Shown here: piece after piece, positions 9,744 to 21,218 of the stretch
How the letters are laid out: each line of letters begins with the position of its first letter
Numbering within the stretch: position 1 is the stretch's first letter
Assembly (NCBI GenBank): GCA_010356995.1
Contig: ML996703.1
Location: 1-64,000 of the forward strand
DNA length: 64,000 nt
Source: Trichodelitschia bisporula
Lineage: Eukaryota; Ascomycota; Dothideomycetes; Phaeotrichales; Phaeotrichaceae
Direction: 5' to 3'
Position numbers and translations under genes: made by a program
The notes under the pieces: model-generated
What the model saw: the letters and a program-made list of their open reading frames with translations, nothing else
Told to the model about the DNA's origin: nothing
The model's database searches: none

Positions 9744-10315
9744 TCAAACAGCGGCGCGTGTCTCAATCGCCGGATCGTGCCTCGTGTTGTGCGTGCCGCG
9801 CGTCCGCCAGCAGTGCAGTCCAGCCATGAGCGTCGTGGCTGCAAAGAGGAGCCTGTTCCGTCAGCAAGGTCCTAAAGTCCAGTCAGACCAACTCACCACT
9901 CAAACGCGGCAAACACCGTGGCCGCAGTCGCCGCACGACACACCCCCCAGTGTGAACTGCAGCCCAGATCCGTCAAGAGCACGGCGAGGGCGATGAAGGC
10001 CGCAAACCAGAAGATCATGGTCAGCGCCTCGGCAGCCAGGATGCCGTACTTGTGCGCGGCGGTTTCGAAGCGCACGGGTGCGATGAGAAGGTAGGCCAGC
10101 GCGAGGATGGTCCAGATGCTACAGAAGAGCATGTAGTTGATCTCGGCGGGCGACCAGTGCCAGTGGCCGTTGCCGTTCCAGGCGTTGACGGCTGAGGGAG
10201 GTTAGCTGGAGATGGAGTGGAGGCATGAGGATGTACCATAGGCGGTCAGGCCGAGAATGATGATGGCCAAAACGGCCTGCGCGATGCGCAACGGGAGGGT
10301 GAAGTTGATGGCCAT
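9744..10315 (-). CDS. MARVEL-domain four-helix membrane protein
   Basis: Three exons (10315-10237, 10191-9897, 9852-9744) give 160 aa. Introns of 45 and 44 nt have GTACAT...CTCAG and GTGAGT...AACAG ends. Four hydrophobic segments are visible: INFTLPLRIAQAVLAIIILG, MLFCSIWTILALAYLLIAPV, a segment around ALTMIFWFAAFIALAVLL, and a final one at TVFAAFEWLLFAATTLMAG. The third is followed by the Cys-bearing loop GCSSHWGVC. This pattern fits the fungal MARVEL family of plasma-membrane or vesicle proteins related to Nce102-like proteins. No catalytic role is expected. The short tail ends near IETRAAV. Confidence 0.75.
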
Positions 10316-12798
10316 TCTTGGAAGGACTGGTGGAGAGGGAAGACTGATGGGACGGCGATGGAAGTAGAGTTAAAGCTTTGATATTGACAGAGTTGCAGAC
10401 TGACGCAAAAGCTGGCAGACTGATGTTGGCGCCTGTCTCTAGCTTTTATTCGCCCGGAGGTATGACGCAGGGCCTCGTGGCTCGACAGCTCCGTCCCCGT
10501 TCCGGCAGGGCTGTTCCCCGCAACCTGTGGCTGTGTATGGAATGATGGGAGAAGGGCGCACGATGAGTGGCTAGCAAAGGCTTGGTTTGCCTTGCTGAAC
10601 TGGGGGTGAAGTGTGATGGCATGGCTAATGGGGCGCTGTCATTCGCGCTGATTTTCGGTTCGTAAAATCCCGCGCGGTATGTGAATGCATTTTCTCTGGA
10701 ATGAAGCCCTCTTGAAACCGTCCTTCGCCGCCTTTAGCAGCGCTCAAGCGACAGTGACTGGGCCTCGGCATCGGGATTCTCCTTTATGAGACTGGCGCAA
10801 CTGGAAGAGCGGATGCAGACAGCAGACAGCAGATGAGAATGTCGTGCAAAACAGTTATCAATCGCATTACTCATCCCGCAGTAAAGCCTCGTGCGCGTCC
10901 TGCATACCCGTTGTGGCGCCGGCGCGTGACGTCAACCCCAACCCCGCTCCGCCACACGCCAACGTCCTTGGTCATCATCGACACTTTCTTTCGGCCCCCG
11001 GCAAGCCGCTTGATTCTCCTGGGTTTCCATTAGCGCTCGGGATCGGGCATTAGTTCCGCTGGGCCTCGCGCTAGAGGAGCCGCAGAGGTTAGGCCAGCGA
11101 AGGCGCTGACGACGACAACTACAACAAAAGAACGACGACGCCCACGGCGACGCGGCACTCCTCCAGCCTCCTGTTAACCTCGTACTGTTGACCATGCATT
11201 CAGGCGCATGCTTGCGTTGTATTCGGGGCAGATGCAAGGCCAGATCGGCCTTTTGTCCCTGGTGACGCGGTCTCCGGCGCACGATCGAAGCTTTTCCATC
11301 ACTTAAGCTGCGGCTTTCTGGAAAGGCTTCATCCCTTCAAACACTGCCCTCAAATGCAGCCCTGCGTACACGATTTTGCGTCACTAGCGTTTGAAAGTGC
11401 CTGGCTGAGGGTTCGCAGTGTGCTTTACAAAGGGTGGATGGGCCGATACAGCCGATGGCTGAACTGACGACAGCAGTGCACTCCAACTGCTTTGGATGGC
11501 CGATGGAGCTTATCCGGAGCGTGTTGATCGCGGCTCGAAGCATTGCGGACGTAGTCCTCCGGCATAGGCTTTGATTATCGTCAAAAGCGACTCTCACACC
11601 AATACGCTTACCGAAGGAGCCTCCGAAGCGAACCCCACAGAGCCGCGAATGAGCCGTCGAGGATCTCCACCGATCCTCCAACCTGCACCATGCTGAGCAT
11701 CCCACGGAGAACTGATCGACTCCAGCAATGCGCATCCTTTCAAACAAACAAAAATATGTCCAAGCCTCCAAACGAGCTCCATCGCAACCCTTCAAACGAG
11801 TCGCCAATTCCAGACCAGATAACGACCATCTTAAAACCAAACGAACCGGTCGATGCCCAAACAACCAATCCAAACGAACGAAACCACCCCCACATGCTCC
11901 GTGCTCAAACCCCTTAGCGTAGAGACTATTGAAACGTCCTTTTTCCCAGCAATTTACTCGATCTCCGCTATATGGCCTTTCCCATGGCCTCCCCATCAGA
12001 AGGCTCTATCACCACCACTTGTCGCCCGTCACCTATCACGCGCCATCAATCTCCAACTCTCGGCGCAGCGCGCTATCGCGAGGATCAATCCGCAGTCAAT
12101 CCAGTCAATCTTCAATCCGATCCGCAAGGTTGGTTTCGATTACCGTTTCAGGCTCGCTCCAAATGAAATCTATGTGTCGCCCCCATTGAAGGCAATGCTG
12201 TCAAGCTGGGACCGGTGCTTGTCGTGCTGGCGCGACGCGCAGGCCAACCGGAACCGAAGGTGGCGGGATTGGTCGTGCGCGGGTATCGGTGCCATCTACA
12301 ACGTCAGATTGACAACCCTCCACGCATCCCCGCTCCACCATTCAGTGGCTACGGCCCTGGCCCCAAGTGGCGGCGAGAACGACGCAATACCGACCGCCAT
12401 ATCGCCGCACATCTAGTGCCTGCATTAACCTCTTCTTGGTTCCCCAGTCGTTCCAGCATCCATCAGTCCACTTGAGTGCCATCAATCTTCATCTAGCCAC
12501 CCATGGAGCGGCTCATAAATTTGCATCCTTGCGATAGAGCGAACGACAGCCATCACCGTTGCACTATCGATGCGGCCGCAATGAGATCGAAGCTGCGTAG
12601 CGATAACGCCACGATATCGACGCTGTCCCGCTTTTGGCTTGGGTGGTGGCTTTAGTAGATGGACCGGGTCGAGTAGATGGACATATATCGTACTTGAGGG
12701 CGGTCCTCGTCCATCTGCGGCTCTGCGGCTTGCTCCTGTCTCTCCTTTACCGCTATCAACCCCACTACGGCCAGCCCCGCTATCGCTAACATACCACC
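10316..12798. other. 2.5-kb intergenic region
   Basis: Composition is less GC-rich than the flanking genes. The longest frame (11337-11996, minus) is Cys/Arg-rich with no family character and is judged spurious. Short repeats include CAGACAGCAGACAG near 10815. Close to the transporter start there is a repeated AGATGGACC/AGATGGACA element (12657-12683) next to a TATATA-like sequence at about 12683. Confidence 0.5.
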
Positions 12799-14542
12799 AT
12801 GGGCTGGGGCGTACTCGAAGATCCGCGGTCGCCGCGCGCGCCGGGTACGGTGTTGCTGGACGACATCGGCAAGCTCCCCGACGCCGACTCTCCTGAGACG
12901 GCCAACCTGAAGAGAGACGGGCACATCATCCTGCAGCCGCAGCCGAGCGACTCAGTCAACGACCCGCTCAACTGGAGCCCGAAGCGCAAGACAGGTATCA
13001 TCTTCCTGCTGATCGTGTCGCTGGTAACCATTGGCGGCACGTCCGCCATGCTGGGGACCGGCGGCCGCAAGCTGGCGGAGCAGTATCATGTCGACTACCC
13101 GGCCGTCGTCCGCGCGCTCAGCCCACCGTCCATCGCGACCAACGCCGTCGCGCTGTTCCTGGCGTCGGCAATCGCGGCCGTGTATGGTAAGCGTGTGCAA
13201 ATGGTCGTCGCCATCGTTGCTCTGTGGTTCACGATGCTGGCCGGCTACTTTGCCAACTCGCTGGGCTACTATACCGGCCTGCAAGTCTCTGGCGGCCTTT
13301 TCCACGCGCCGTTCGAGCTGCTCCTAGCGCCCCTGATCACGGACATGATCTACGTGCACCAGCGTGGGCGACTGATGGCGCTGAGCGCCATTGTCGGCGT
13401 GGCCGGCGGCGACGCAAGGTACGTTTGCCGCTCGAAGCAAAGTCATGCTGACCCCTTAGTCACGTTATCGCTGGAAACATCGTCGCCAAGCTCGGCATCA
13501 AGTACACGTACATCGTCAGCTTCGGCGTGCTCGTGCCGCTGGTGGTGCTCATCTACTTCTTCGCGTGGGAGACGACATTCCCACGACCGATCGTGCAGCA
13601 GAACACGTCTGATAGTTTCGCCACCGCCGCCGACGTCGAGCTCAAGAAGCCACAAGTCACGATGATCGAGCGTGTCGAAACAGAGCAGTGGTCCGGCATC
13701 GGGCCGGATCGCACGCGTGACTATGCCGCGGACCGCAAGTTGACGTTCCGCGAGCAGTTGGTCGTGTTCCGCGGACGGGTTACGGACCGCAACTTCTTCA
13801 AGGCGTTCATGCAGCCGTTCCCGTTGATGGTGTTCCCGTCGGTACTCTTCTCGACCATCATCAATGGCGCCTTCATGACGTGGATGATCGTGTCCGGTAT
13901 CATCTCGCATCAGGTGCTGCTCTATCCACCGTACAATCTGAAGCCGGACGTGCTAGCGTACGTGGGTTTGCCAGGCAGCGTCGTCGGGCTGCTTTCTGCG
14001 GTTGGCGCCGGGCTGCTAAGCGACTGGGTGATCCGGTTCATGGCGCACCGCAACAATGGCGTGTACGAACCCGAGTTCCGCCTGGTGCTGATGGCGCCGG
14101 CGATCCTGTTTTCTACAATTGGCTTCCTCTCCATGGGGCCAGCGTACGCCGAACACGCCAAGGTAGTGCGGCTCATCGGCAACGGCCTCGTATTCCACAT
14201 CGCCGGGCCGTTCGCTAACTCGGCATGCATCACGTACATCTTCGACACGATGCAGAACACGAGTACCGAGGCCATGGTGGCGACAAGCCTGTTCAAGCAC
14301 ATTTTCGCCTTCTTCGCGACGACCTACGTGCCCGGCTGGTTCAAGCACGTCGGGCCGATCAAGTGCTTCCGCACGCTGGCGATTCTGAACATCTGCTTCT
14401 CGGTGATGACGATCCCGATGTACGTGTACGGCAAGCGGATGCGTGGAATGGTGAGATTTTTCTACAAGTCAGCAATCCTCAGTTCTAACGTGGGCAGATT
14501 GGACGCAACGAGTTTTTGACGAAGCACTCTCTGGTGCGCTGA
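12799..14542 (+). CDS. MFS transporter, DHA1-like (Hol1/Tpo type)
   Basis: Three exons (12799-13418, 13460-14450, 14498-14542) give 551 aa; introns are 41 and 47 nt. The N-terminal segment has the DHA1 hallmark DPLNWSPKRK just before the first membrane helix. About twelve hydrophobic helices follow, split by a long hydrophilic central loop (about residues 245-300). VYGKRVQ sits after helix 2, where the MFS loop motif belongs. Relatives are proton-coupled transporters of drugs, polyamines or small amines at the plasma membrane; the substrate here is unknown. The last exon adds only 14 residues (IGRNEFLTKHSLVR). The gene converges on the sugar-porter gene 289 bp away. Confidence 0.85.
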
Positions 14543-14830
14543 GAGGTTTTGGGAGACGTCGAGAGGAGAGACGTGATGTGGCGGAAGTGAACGGGGTTAG
14601 ATATATGACCGGGGCACGGCGGTGGCTGCCTGGAGACACCGGTACCTTGTCGGGATTTCCGCCTTGGCCTGATTTATCGTCGGTTTTTCGGCGAACGCAA
14701 GACCCGATGCACTTTGTAGTACTTTGTACTGTTTTTGCTCTAAGATTCATTGGGATACGGACGGTATTAGGATAAACGGCGCAGGGAGTTGAATCGCTAG
14801 TTTGCACATGTTTCCACCAAGTCCTTCCGC

Positions 14831-16570
14831 CTACGACGCGCTGTCCTTGCTTGTCTCGTGCATCTCGACCGCCGGCTTCTCCACAATGTGCCCGCTCTCC
14901 GGCTGGTGCTTTGTGCCGCCCGTCGACGCTAGTGCCTCTTGCGCCAGTCTGTCGCGCTCTTCCTGCGTCAGGTCGTACCAGTGGCTCGCGACGTTGGTGT
15001 CGCCGAACAAGCTGCCAATCTCCTCGAGCGTGCGGCCCTTCGTCTCCGGGAACAGGAAGTAGATGCACGCAATGTAGAACGCCGACGGTATGATCAGAAC
15101 AAGATAAAACTTCCAACCTATGGCGTTGAGCGCGACTGGCGCGCCGACAAGCGTGATCTCCGACGCCAGGTAGAAGGAGGACAAGCCCAGGGCGACGCCC
15201 TGCGAGCGTAGGTGGTTGGGGAAGATTTCGGCAATGTACACGTACTGCGTTGCGTCGACGAAGAAGCACCACCACATGATGTAGAAGAAGACGAAGAAGA
15301 CGGCTGCGCGCAGACCTGCCTGGTTGTCTGTGTTGAGGAACGATGCTGTCAGTGCCGCGAGGCAGATAACCGACACGGTGCAGCCGATTGAGCCTATCAG
15401 CATGAAGGTGCGTCGCCCGTAGCGGTCGATGTAGAAGGCCGTCCATATGTTGCCGACGATGGTAATGGTGGTCCAGCACCCGTTGAGCAGCAGCGGGACA
15501 AAGCCCTTGAGCCCGAGGCTGGCATAGATGAGCACACCTAGGCCATTAGCACTCTGTGATCCGACGAAACACCATCACGTACCGTAGTTCGTCATCACGA
15601 AAATTCCCAAAAACTGGTCGCCCCACATGAGCAGGAACCCCATCAGTGCGCGTTTGCGATTTGCCGGCGTGCGGAAGATCTCAAACGGCCGCACCACCAT
15701 GTTCTTGTCGGCCTCGAACTGCTTCTCAATAAGATAAAACTCCTCGCGCGCCTTGACATCCTCCGGGTCACCCGGCGTGCGATGCAGTCGCTTCACAATA
15801 TCCAGCGCCTCCTCGCGCCGCCCCTCCTGCAGCAGCCACCGCGGACTGAAGGGGATGAAGCTGCTGCCAGCGAGCAGCACGAGGGGAAACACGCACTGGA
15901 ACGCGAGGGGAAAGCGCCACGCAAAGGACGCGTGCTTCGAGTCCGCCGGAAAGAAGTAGCAAGCGAAGCCGAGCCAGCCGGCGAGGGTGTAGCCGAGCGC
16001 ATACATGATCTCCGTCGGTGTCAGCGTGTATCTCTTGCCGTTGATATTGTCACTTACACCTGTGATCGACACCATAGCGCCGCGCGTCTCCGGCGTCGAC
16101 ACCTCGGCCTGGTACTGCGGCACGACGCACGCGAGCACACCAGCGCCCCAACCCGCGATGAAGCGCCCGACGAGGAACATGGCGATATTCACAGCTCCCG
16201 CACAAAGTCCGCCACCGATGACCAGCACAATCGCGCCCAACTGCATCGTCCGCTTGCGGCCCAGCTTGTCTGAGCTCCACGCGCTGTACAAACACCCGGC
16301 AATAGCACCAGCTGAATTGACGCCATTGAGTGCACCAATCATGTTCGTCGTGTGCGTGTAGCCCGGCTGCCCCGCAGTAGCGAGGTTGAAGTAGGTGTAG
16401 AAGTTGGGCTGGCCCACGGTGGACCCGATGATGGCGAGGCCATAGGCGGTGGAGATAATGCCTATAGACACGAAGAAGACGACCCAGAAGTTGAAGGCGT
16501 TGACTATCAGCTTGTTCAACATGGTTGCGACGAGCTGCGAGCTTGCTGCTGTGCGATGGTGGGCAGGCAC
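14831..16570 (-). CDS. MFS sugar porter (hexose/lactose-permease-like)
   Basis: Three exons (16570-16058, 16009-15583, 15537-14831) give 548 aa. The first intron is 48 nt and stays in frame, so it must be removed by splice logic (GTAAGT...GGAG), restoring SITG-IMYALGYTLAGW. Sugar-porter signatures are present: DKLGRKRTM, GRFIAGWGAGVLACVVPQYQ, STPETRG, PFSPRWLL, DRYGRR, and PETKGRTLEEIG after the last helix. Expected role is sugar uptake at the plasma membrane. An alternative start at 16596 (MTVAASSQLVATMLNK) would need a further 38-nt intron (GTGAGC...CACAG) and is quite plausible. Substrate unknown. Confidence 0.85.
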
Positions 16571-18753
16571 GCCGTTTTGAGCTCACCGACTGTCATGGTG
16601 AACTCACGAGGCTGTCGCGGGGTCATCGCCGTGAGGGGTAGCTGACCGGGAGACGTTACCCCAGAGACATGGCGTTAGAATGCAGCCGTATACACATCGC
16701 AGTCAGCGAGTGTGAGTCTCTAGGAACGGTAGCGGGACCTGGTTTGCGGGGGAGGCACGACTAATCGCGGGACGCTAGAACCTCCCCCGCATTGCGGATC
16801 GCCAGGTGCATCGACACCCTCGGTTAGTTTGAGCGTCGGTGGGCCGGGGAAACGGTTTTGCGAAGCTAAAGAGGGGTTGGACGAGTCGCGATGCGGCCAG
16901 ACTCAGCCATGTGGTTCGTGATGAGCTGCGTGCTCTTCACTAGCGGTGAGATTGTGCTCCAAAAGAGGGTGAGACCCTAGTGCTGATCGAATCGTGACTG
17001 GAACCGCCTGCGAGGGCGCTGAGTGCCAAGGGTGGGATACTCGTGGGATATGATGTGGCGATGTGGGGTATCAAACAGTTGCTCTTGATGCTCTCTCAAG
17101 AGCGGTCAGGCTGTGCGCTGTGAGAGGTCGGAGAATCATGGTGGCGGATCTCAAAAGCGGGGTTGCCGCCCGCTGTGGGTAACGAGAAGCGTGGGGTCTC
17201 AAGCGTGGTCACTTAAGCGTGGTACCTTCATCGCGGTCACTTAAGCGTGGCCACCTGAGCGTGATAGTCACCTAAGCGTGGTCTTTGTGCGGAGAACGCG
17301 TGCGGCGGGGGAAACTACCGTAGAGACGGAATAGAAGTGTAGAGGCGGGAAGAATAGCGTGGAGCGGGAACAAGCGTACCGGCAAGCGTCAGGAGCAAGC
17401 GTCGGGAGCAGGCGCCGGGAGGAAGAGGGGCTGGCGTTAAAAGTGACGTCGACAAAGTATCGGCGGCCCACGGAGAGGCCCACGAAATGGCCTTACGGTA
17501 AAGAGCACTGTTGTTCCTCCGTTCTGTCTGCATCTCGAGTCTCCTATCCCAACTTCGCGCCCGTTGATTAGCCACCTACTCTCCACCATCCCCAAGTCAC
17601 ACACACGCCTTGTACCGTGGCGCCTGGTCGCATAAAAGGCCTCATGGCTTCATACGCCCCGAAGCGCCTACATGCAACGGCAATGCATTCAGGCCTCAAT
17701 TCCAGCGACTCAGCGAGCGGGGAAAGCCACAAGCGCTGGGATTCCACAACCAGCAATGATATCCTACTTTATCTCCTAACACCCACATAAAGTCTCCGAC
17801 CGCTAATTCGGCACCAACAGAACAAAGTTCGACACTAGATCTCGCAATTGCGCCTAATCGTCATTGTATCACCTTCCGGCACACTGAACACTACCGCGTG
17901 GACAGCCGACGCAGGAACACCACTCTACTTTTGATGAGCCTACCCCGCACTTCGATCGACTCTGTCTGTCGTCTCTGCGAAACTGAGATTTGCTGGCGCA
18001 CAAATAGGAGAGACGGCGCATTGGTGGAATCCCGCCCGGCTGGTGATAGGTTGATTGCGGGGACCCACGCGGGCGCAGCCGACGATTGCCTTGATATCTG
18101 GGGTCGCTTCAAACCTCAACTCAGAAGCGCGTGGAGTGTGCGCCCTCAGGGGCGAACACTGCATCGCTGCCATCGCTCCACAATCTCGCATGCAATATAT
18201 CTTCCATTGCATTCTATATGTACAGGAGGCACAATCGCCTACCCAGTCAGACCGTCAGCGCTTCCAGCTGTCGTTCACAACTCGCCAGTCTAGACTGCCC
18301 CCCGCCCTGACGCCCGTGACAGGAGAGATAAGTGATATACATTCGTAGCCAGCCTACAGTTCGCTATTGTGGCGCAGCCTGGAGTGCATTGGCGCAGAAT
18401 GGGCGCACAGTTTCCTCAGTCAGGCAGTCGGGCGTCCACCACATGGGACTTCCTCGCTGCTTGCTGCATATCAGAGTGATCCAGCTGAGGGGGTACACTG
18501 GTGATGGGATGTGAACGCACCAAGCCACGCACGCTTGTGGCCAAATCACAACGTCCGCTCGCGTTGCTCCCCCGCTCGCATCAACTCCACCACCAGGTCC
18601 AATGTGACACCGCGCATTGCAGCTGGCAGCCCCCGGTCGCAACGGCGTGCATTTCATCGGGGCGCGCCCCGCTCAAATGGCTCGCTGCTTTCGCAGAGAT
18701 AGAGGACTCATGTCCATCGCCTGGCGCCCATCGACTGAAAAGGCCATCCCGCG
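16571..18753. other. 2.2-kb intergenic region with AAGCGTGG repeat cluster
   Basis: No convincing gene. It would contain the promoter of the sugar porter on the left and of the GH16-like gene on the right. The middle has a cluster of degenerate AAGCGTGG repeats, listed separately. Short open frames at 17268-17575 and 17891-18293 have no family character. Confidence 0.5.
17187..17285. repeat. degenerate tandem repeat of TTAAGCGTGGTCAC
   Basis: About six units with a period of 14-16 bp: variants of AAGCGTGG followed by TCAC, TACC or CCAC. Looser AAGCGT copies continue to about 17400. Confidence 0.7.
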
Positions 18754-19870
18754 ATGATGCTCCGTCTCGCGCTCTTCGTCGCCGTGGTCTTCGGCGCCGC
18801 GCTGCACGACAACTCCCTCGGCTGCGACTGCTACGAGACAGGCGCCTCATTCCCCGCCCGCTACGCATACCACCGCTTCTTCGACTTCCGCGCCGTGCCC
18901 GATGCCGTCCCCGTCGAGCCGGCCAACGTCTTCGCGGCGCAGGATAAGGGCCTCGAGAACGGGCAGCTGGGCTCGGCGTACGATCAGGCGTTTTTGACAG
19001 ACTGGACTATCTCGACGACGTCGACGGGGCCGTTGGCGCAGGCCCCAGTACGAAGGCAGGATAGCAAGGTGAATACGTATATTCGTGAGCTCTCCCACTT
19101 CATTCCTCTCTTCTTCCGATCTATACTAACCTAATCAGAAGGCAACGGCGGCGGCGGATCACGCCTCGTCCTGCGCGCCTACAAAGTCGGCCAATTCGCA
19201 TCGTCGGCGCAAATCGACTCCAAGGAGAACGACGTGCTCTTCGCCTCCATCCGCGTGAATGCGCGCGTGAGCGGCGGCACGGGCGCGGCAGCGAGTATCT
19301 ATGCAGCGGCTGGGGACAGCGACCTCGATATCCTGACCCGCGACCCGCCGACGCAGATCCGTTACACGGGTCAGGCCAGCGCAAGCGATAACGGTAGCGC
19401 TCAACCCATTGCCATGCCCAATGGCGTGTCGTGGGGCGACTTCAATGAGTACCGTCTGGACTGGCGTTCTGATGTCAGTGCGTGGTCCGTCAATGGCGCA
19501 CTGGTCGGCAGCAAGCAGTTTGGTGTACCGAGTTCACCTGGCGGGTTGACGCTGAGCATGGTACGTATCGCTGAAGTTCATGTCGATCGTCAGTGGCTAG
19601 AACTAATGACCACAGTGGAACAACGGCGGCCCCATCAGCGGCAACATGAGCACCGAAACGTCAGCACACTTCGAGATCCAATGGATCCAAATGGTCTTCA
19701 ATACATCCACGCCCGTCATGACGCCCTGCAAGCGGGTCTGCGCCGTCGACGGCGTGCAGAAAGTCGGCTACCCAGAGCTGGAGCACAAGGGTGCGGGGTC
19801 GCAGATTATAGTGCAGACCTGGCACACGGTCCTCGTGCTAGCCATGTCAATTAGCCTTTTGTGTTTCTAA
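18754..19870 (+). CDS. secreted GH16-like concanavalin-A-fold protein with altered catalytic motif
   Basis: Three exons (18754-19084, 19139-19560, 19616-19870) give 335 aa. There is a signal peptide (MMLRLALFVAVVFGAALHDN), then the fold typical of fungal GH16 glucanase-like proteins: GSRLVLRAYKVGQFASSAQI, DILTRDPPTQIRYT, WGDFNEYRLDW, MWNNGGPISGNMS. The site that normally reads E-x-D-x-E here reads D170-S-D172-L-D174, so both catalytic glutamates are aspartates. The C-terminus is hydrophobic (VLVLAMSISLLCF), consistent with a GPI signal or a membrane anchor. It may bind or remodel beta-glucan with weak or no hydrolysis. Start at the first of two adjacent ATGs. A CE1 esterase gene follows 395 bp downstream on the same strand. 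Confidence 0.8.
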
Positions 19871-20265
19871 ATCTGCCGGCGTCGAAAGCCGGGTCCCACG
19901 TGCCGAGCATTGGTGTCGCATCATGTCCTCAGCCCAGTCATTCACTCGGTCAGCATTGTGTCCACACGGCATGCCGCACGCTCCCTCCACACGTGCCCCA
20001 GGTATTTTCCCGTCGCCCTGCAATATCGGCTGCCGCTGCCCCCAACTGCCGATGCCCCCAACTGCCGACGCCCCCTAGGGCACACCGCGTACATTTCCCA
20101 ATGAAGCTGCGCTTAGGGTTCGGCAAGCTAGCCGGGCCGTGCGGCGTAGATTGAGTGCAACACCGGGACGAGATCTCGGTATAGATGTGGAGTAGGTCGT
20201 GGTATAAGAGCAGTGCAGCATCCCAGCGTGAACTGCAACCGCCAACCTCGCCGCCGACCTGCACA
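19871..20265. other. intergenic, promoter of the esterase gene
   Basis: Contains repeated CCCCCAACTGCCGA units (about 20037-20070) and the TATA-like element listed separately. No gene. Confidence 0.5.
20203..20207 (+). promoter_or_regulatory. TATA-like element of the esterase gene
   Basis: TATAA within GGTATAAGAG, 59 nt before the start codon at 20266. A second TATAG lies near 20180. Confidence 0.4.
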
Positions 20266-21218
20266 ATGCGTCTCTCCACCTTCGTTTCCGTGTGCTTCGT
20301 GGCCGTCGCCCAGGCCCAGGGTATCAACAAGGTCAACGAGCGGGAATGGGCCACCGGCGGCAACCCCACCAAGCTGGACATGTTCTACTACGCACCGGCG
20401 GACCTGCCGCCCAACTCGCCCATTGTGGTAGCAGTGAGTACCCAGTGATCCGTTCTCCAGCGTGAACACCCACTCACCCCCCCTCCCAGATCCACTACTG
20501 CCTCGGGTCCGCCGCCATGTACCACAGCAGCGCCAACTTCGTCCCAGCCGCCGGCCAGTACAAGTTCGCCGTCATCTACCCCCAGGCCTCGCACGACAAC
20601 CGCTGCTGGGAGGTAAACACAGAGCGCACGCTCACGCGCGGTGGCGGCGGCGACTCCGATGGCATCGCCAAGATGATCAACTACGTGGCCACGAAGCACA
20701 AGTCGGACCTCAAGCGCGTGTACGTGCTCGGCTCGTCGAGCGGCGGTATGATGACCAACGTCATGGCGGCGACGTATCCGGACCTGGTCGCGGGCGCGGC
20801 GTCCTTCTCCGGCATCCCGTACGGGTGCCTGAAAGGAAGCCGCGGCGCGAGTCCCATGTCGGATAACTCGCCGTGTGTCAAGGGCGGTGTTAAGAAGTCG
20901 GGTGCGGAGTGGGCGGCCATGGTTAAAAGCGCTGCTAAGGGCGTCAGCGCGAATTATCCGCCTTTCCAGGTGTGGCATCAGACACAGGATCCGGTGGTCA
21001 ACTTTGCGCTTGCGGCTGAGCAGGTCAAGCAGTGGACCAGTGTGCATGGTATCAGCGGTACGGAGACGAGCACGCAGCGTAACACGCCCAAGTCGGGGAC
21101 AACAAAGCACATCTATGGCGACGGCACGAAGGTTGTGTTTTATGAGGTCCAAGGCGCGGGACATCCGTGCCCAGTGAACATCCCGGAGGTACTCAAGTGG
21201 TTTGGCATCTCGAAGTAG
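20266..21218 (+). CDS. secreted CE1-type esterase (acetyl xylan / feruloyl esterase, PHB-depolymerase-like)
   Basis: Two exons (20266-20433, 20490-21218; 56-nt intron) give 298 aa. Signal peptide MRLSTFVSVCFVAVAQAQ. The alpha/beta hydrolase core has VYVLGSSSGGMMTNVMA with nucleophile Ser139 in GxSxG, Asp223 in HQTQDPVVNF and His281 in GAGHPCP. Flanking landmarks IHYCLGSAAMYH, YPQASHDNRCWEVN and SGIPYGCL are those of fungal acetyl xylan esterases of family CE1. It likely removes acetyl or feruloyl esters from plant xylan outside the cell. No carbohydrate-binding module is attached. Codirectional with the GH16-like gene. Confidence 0.88.

Noticed and set aside
9469-9747. 92-codon minus-strand frame
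   Set aside because: Overlaps the last codon of the MARVEL gene and lies in its 3' flank; no family character.
9365-9829. Small gene starting MSEGGMDRININEHQYEK with a 48-nt intron after POP7
   Set aside because: Donor, branch and acceptor look good, but the second exon runs in a Ser-rich frame antisense to the MARVEL gene end and matches nothing; the other frame is out of phase.
11337-11996. 219-codon minus-strand frame in the 10-12.8 kb gap
   Set aside because: Cys/Arg/Gly-rich mixture without motifs, hydrophobic pattern or splice context; open frames of this length occur by chance in GC-rich DNA.
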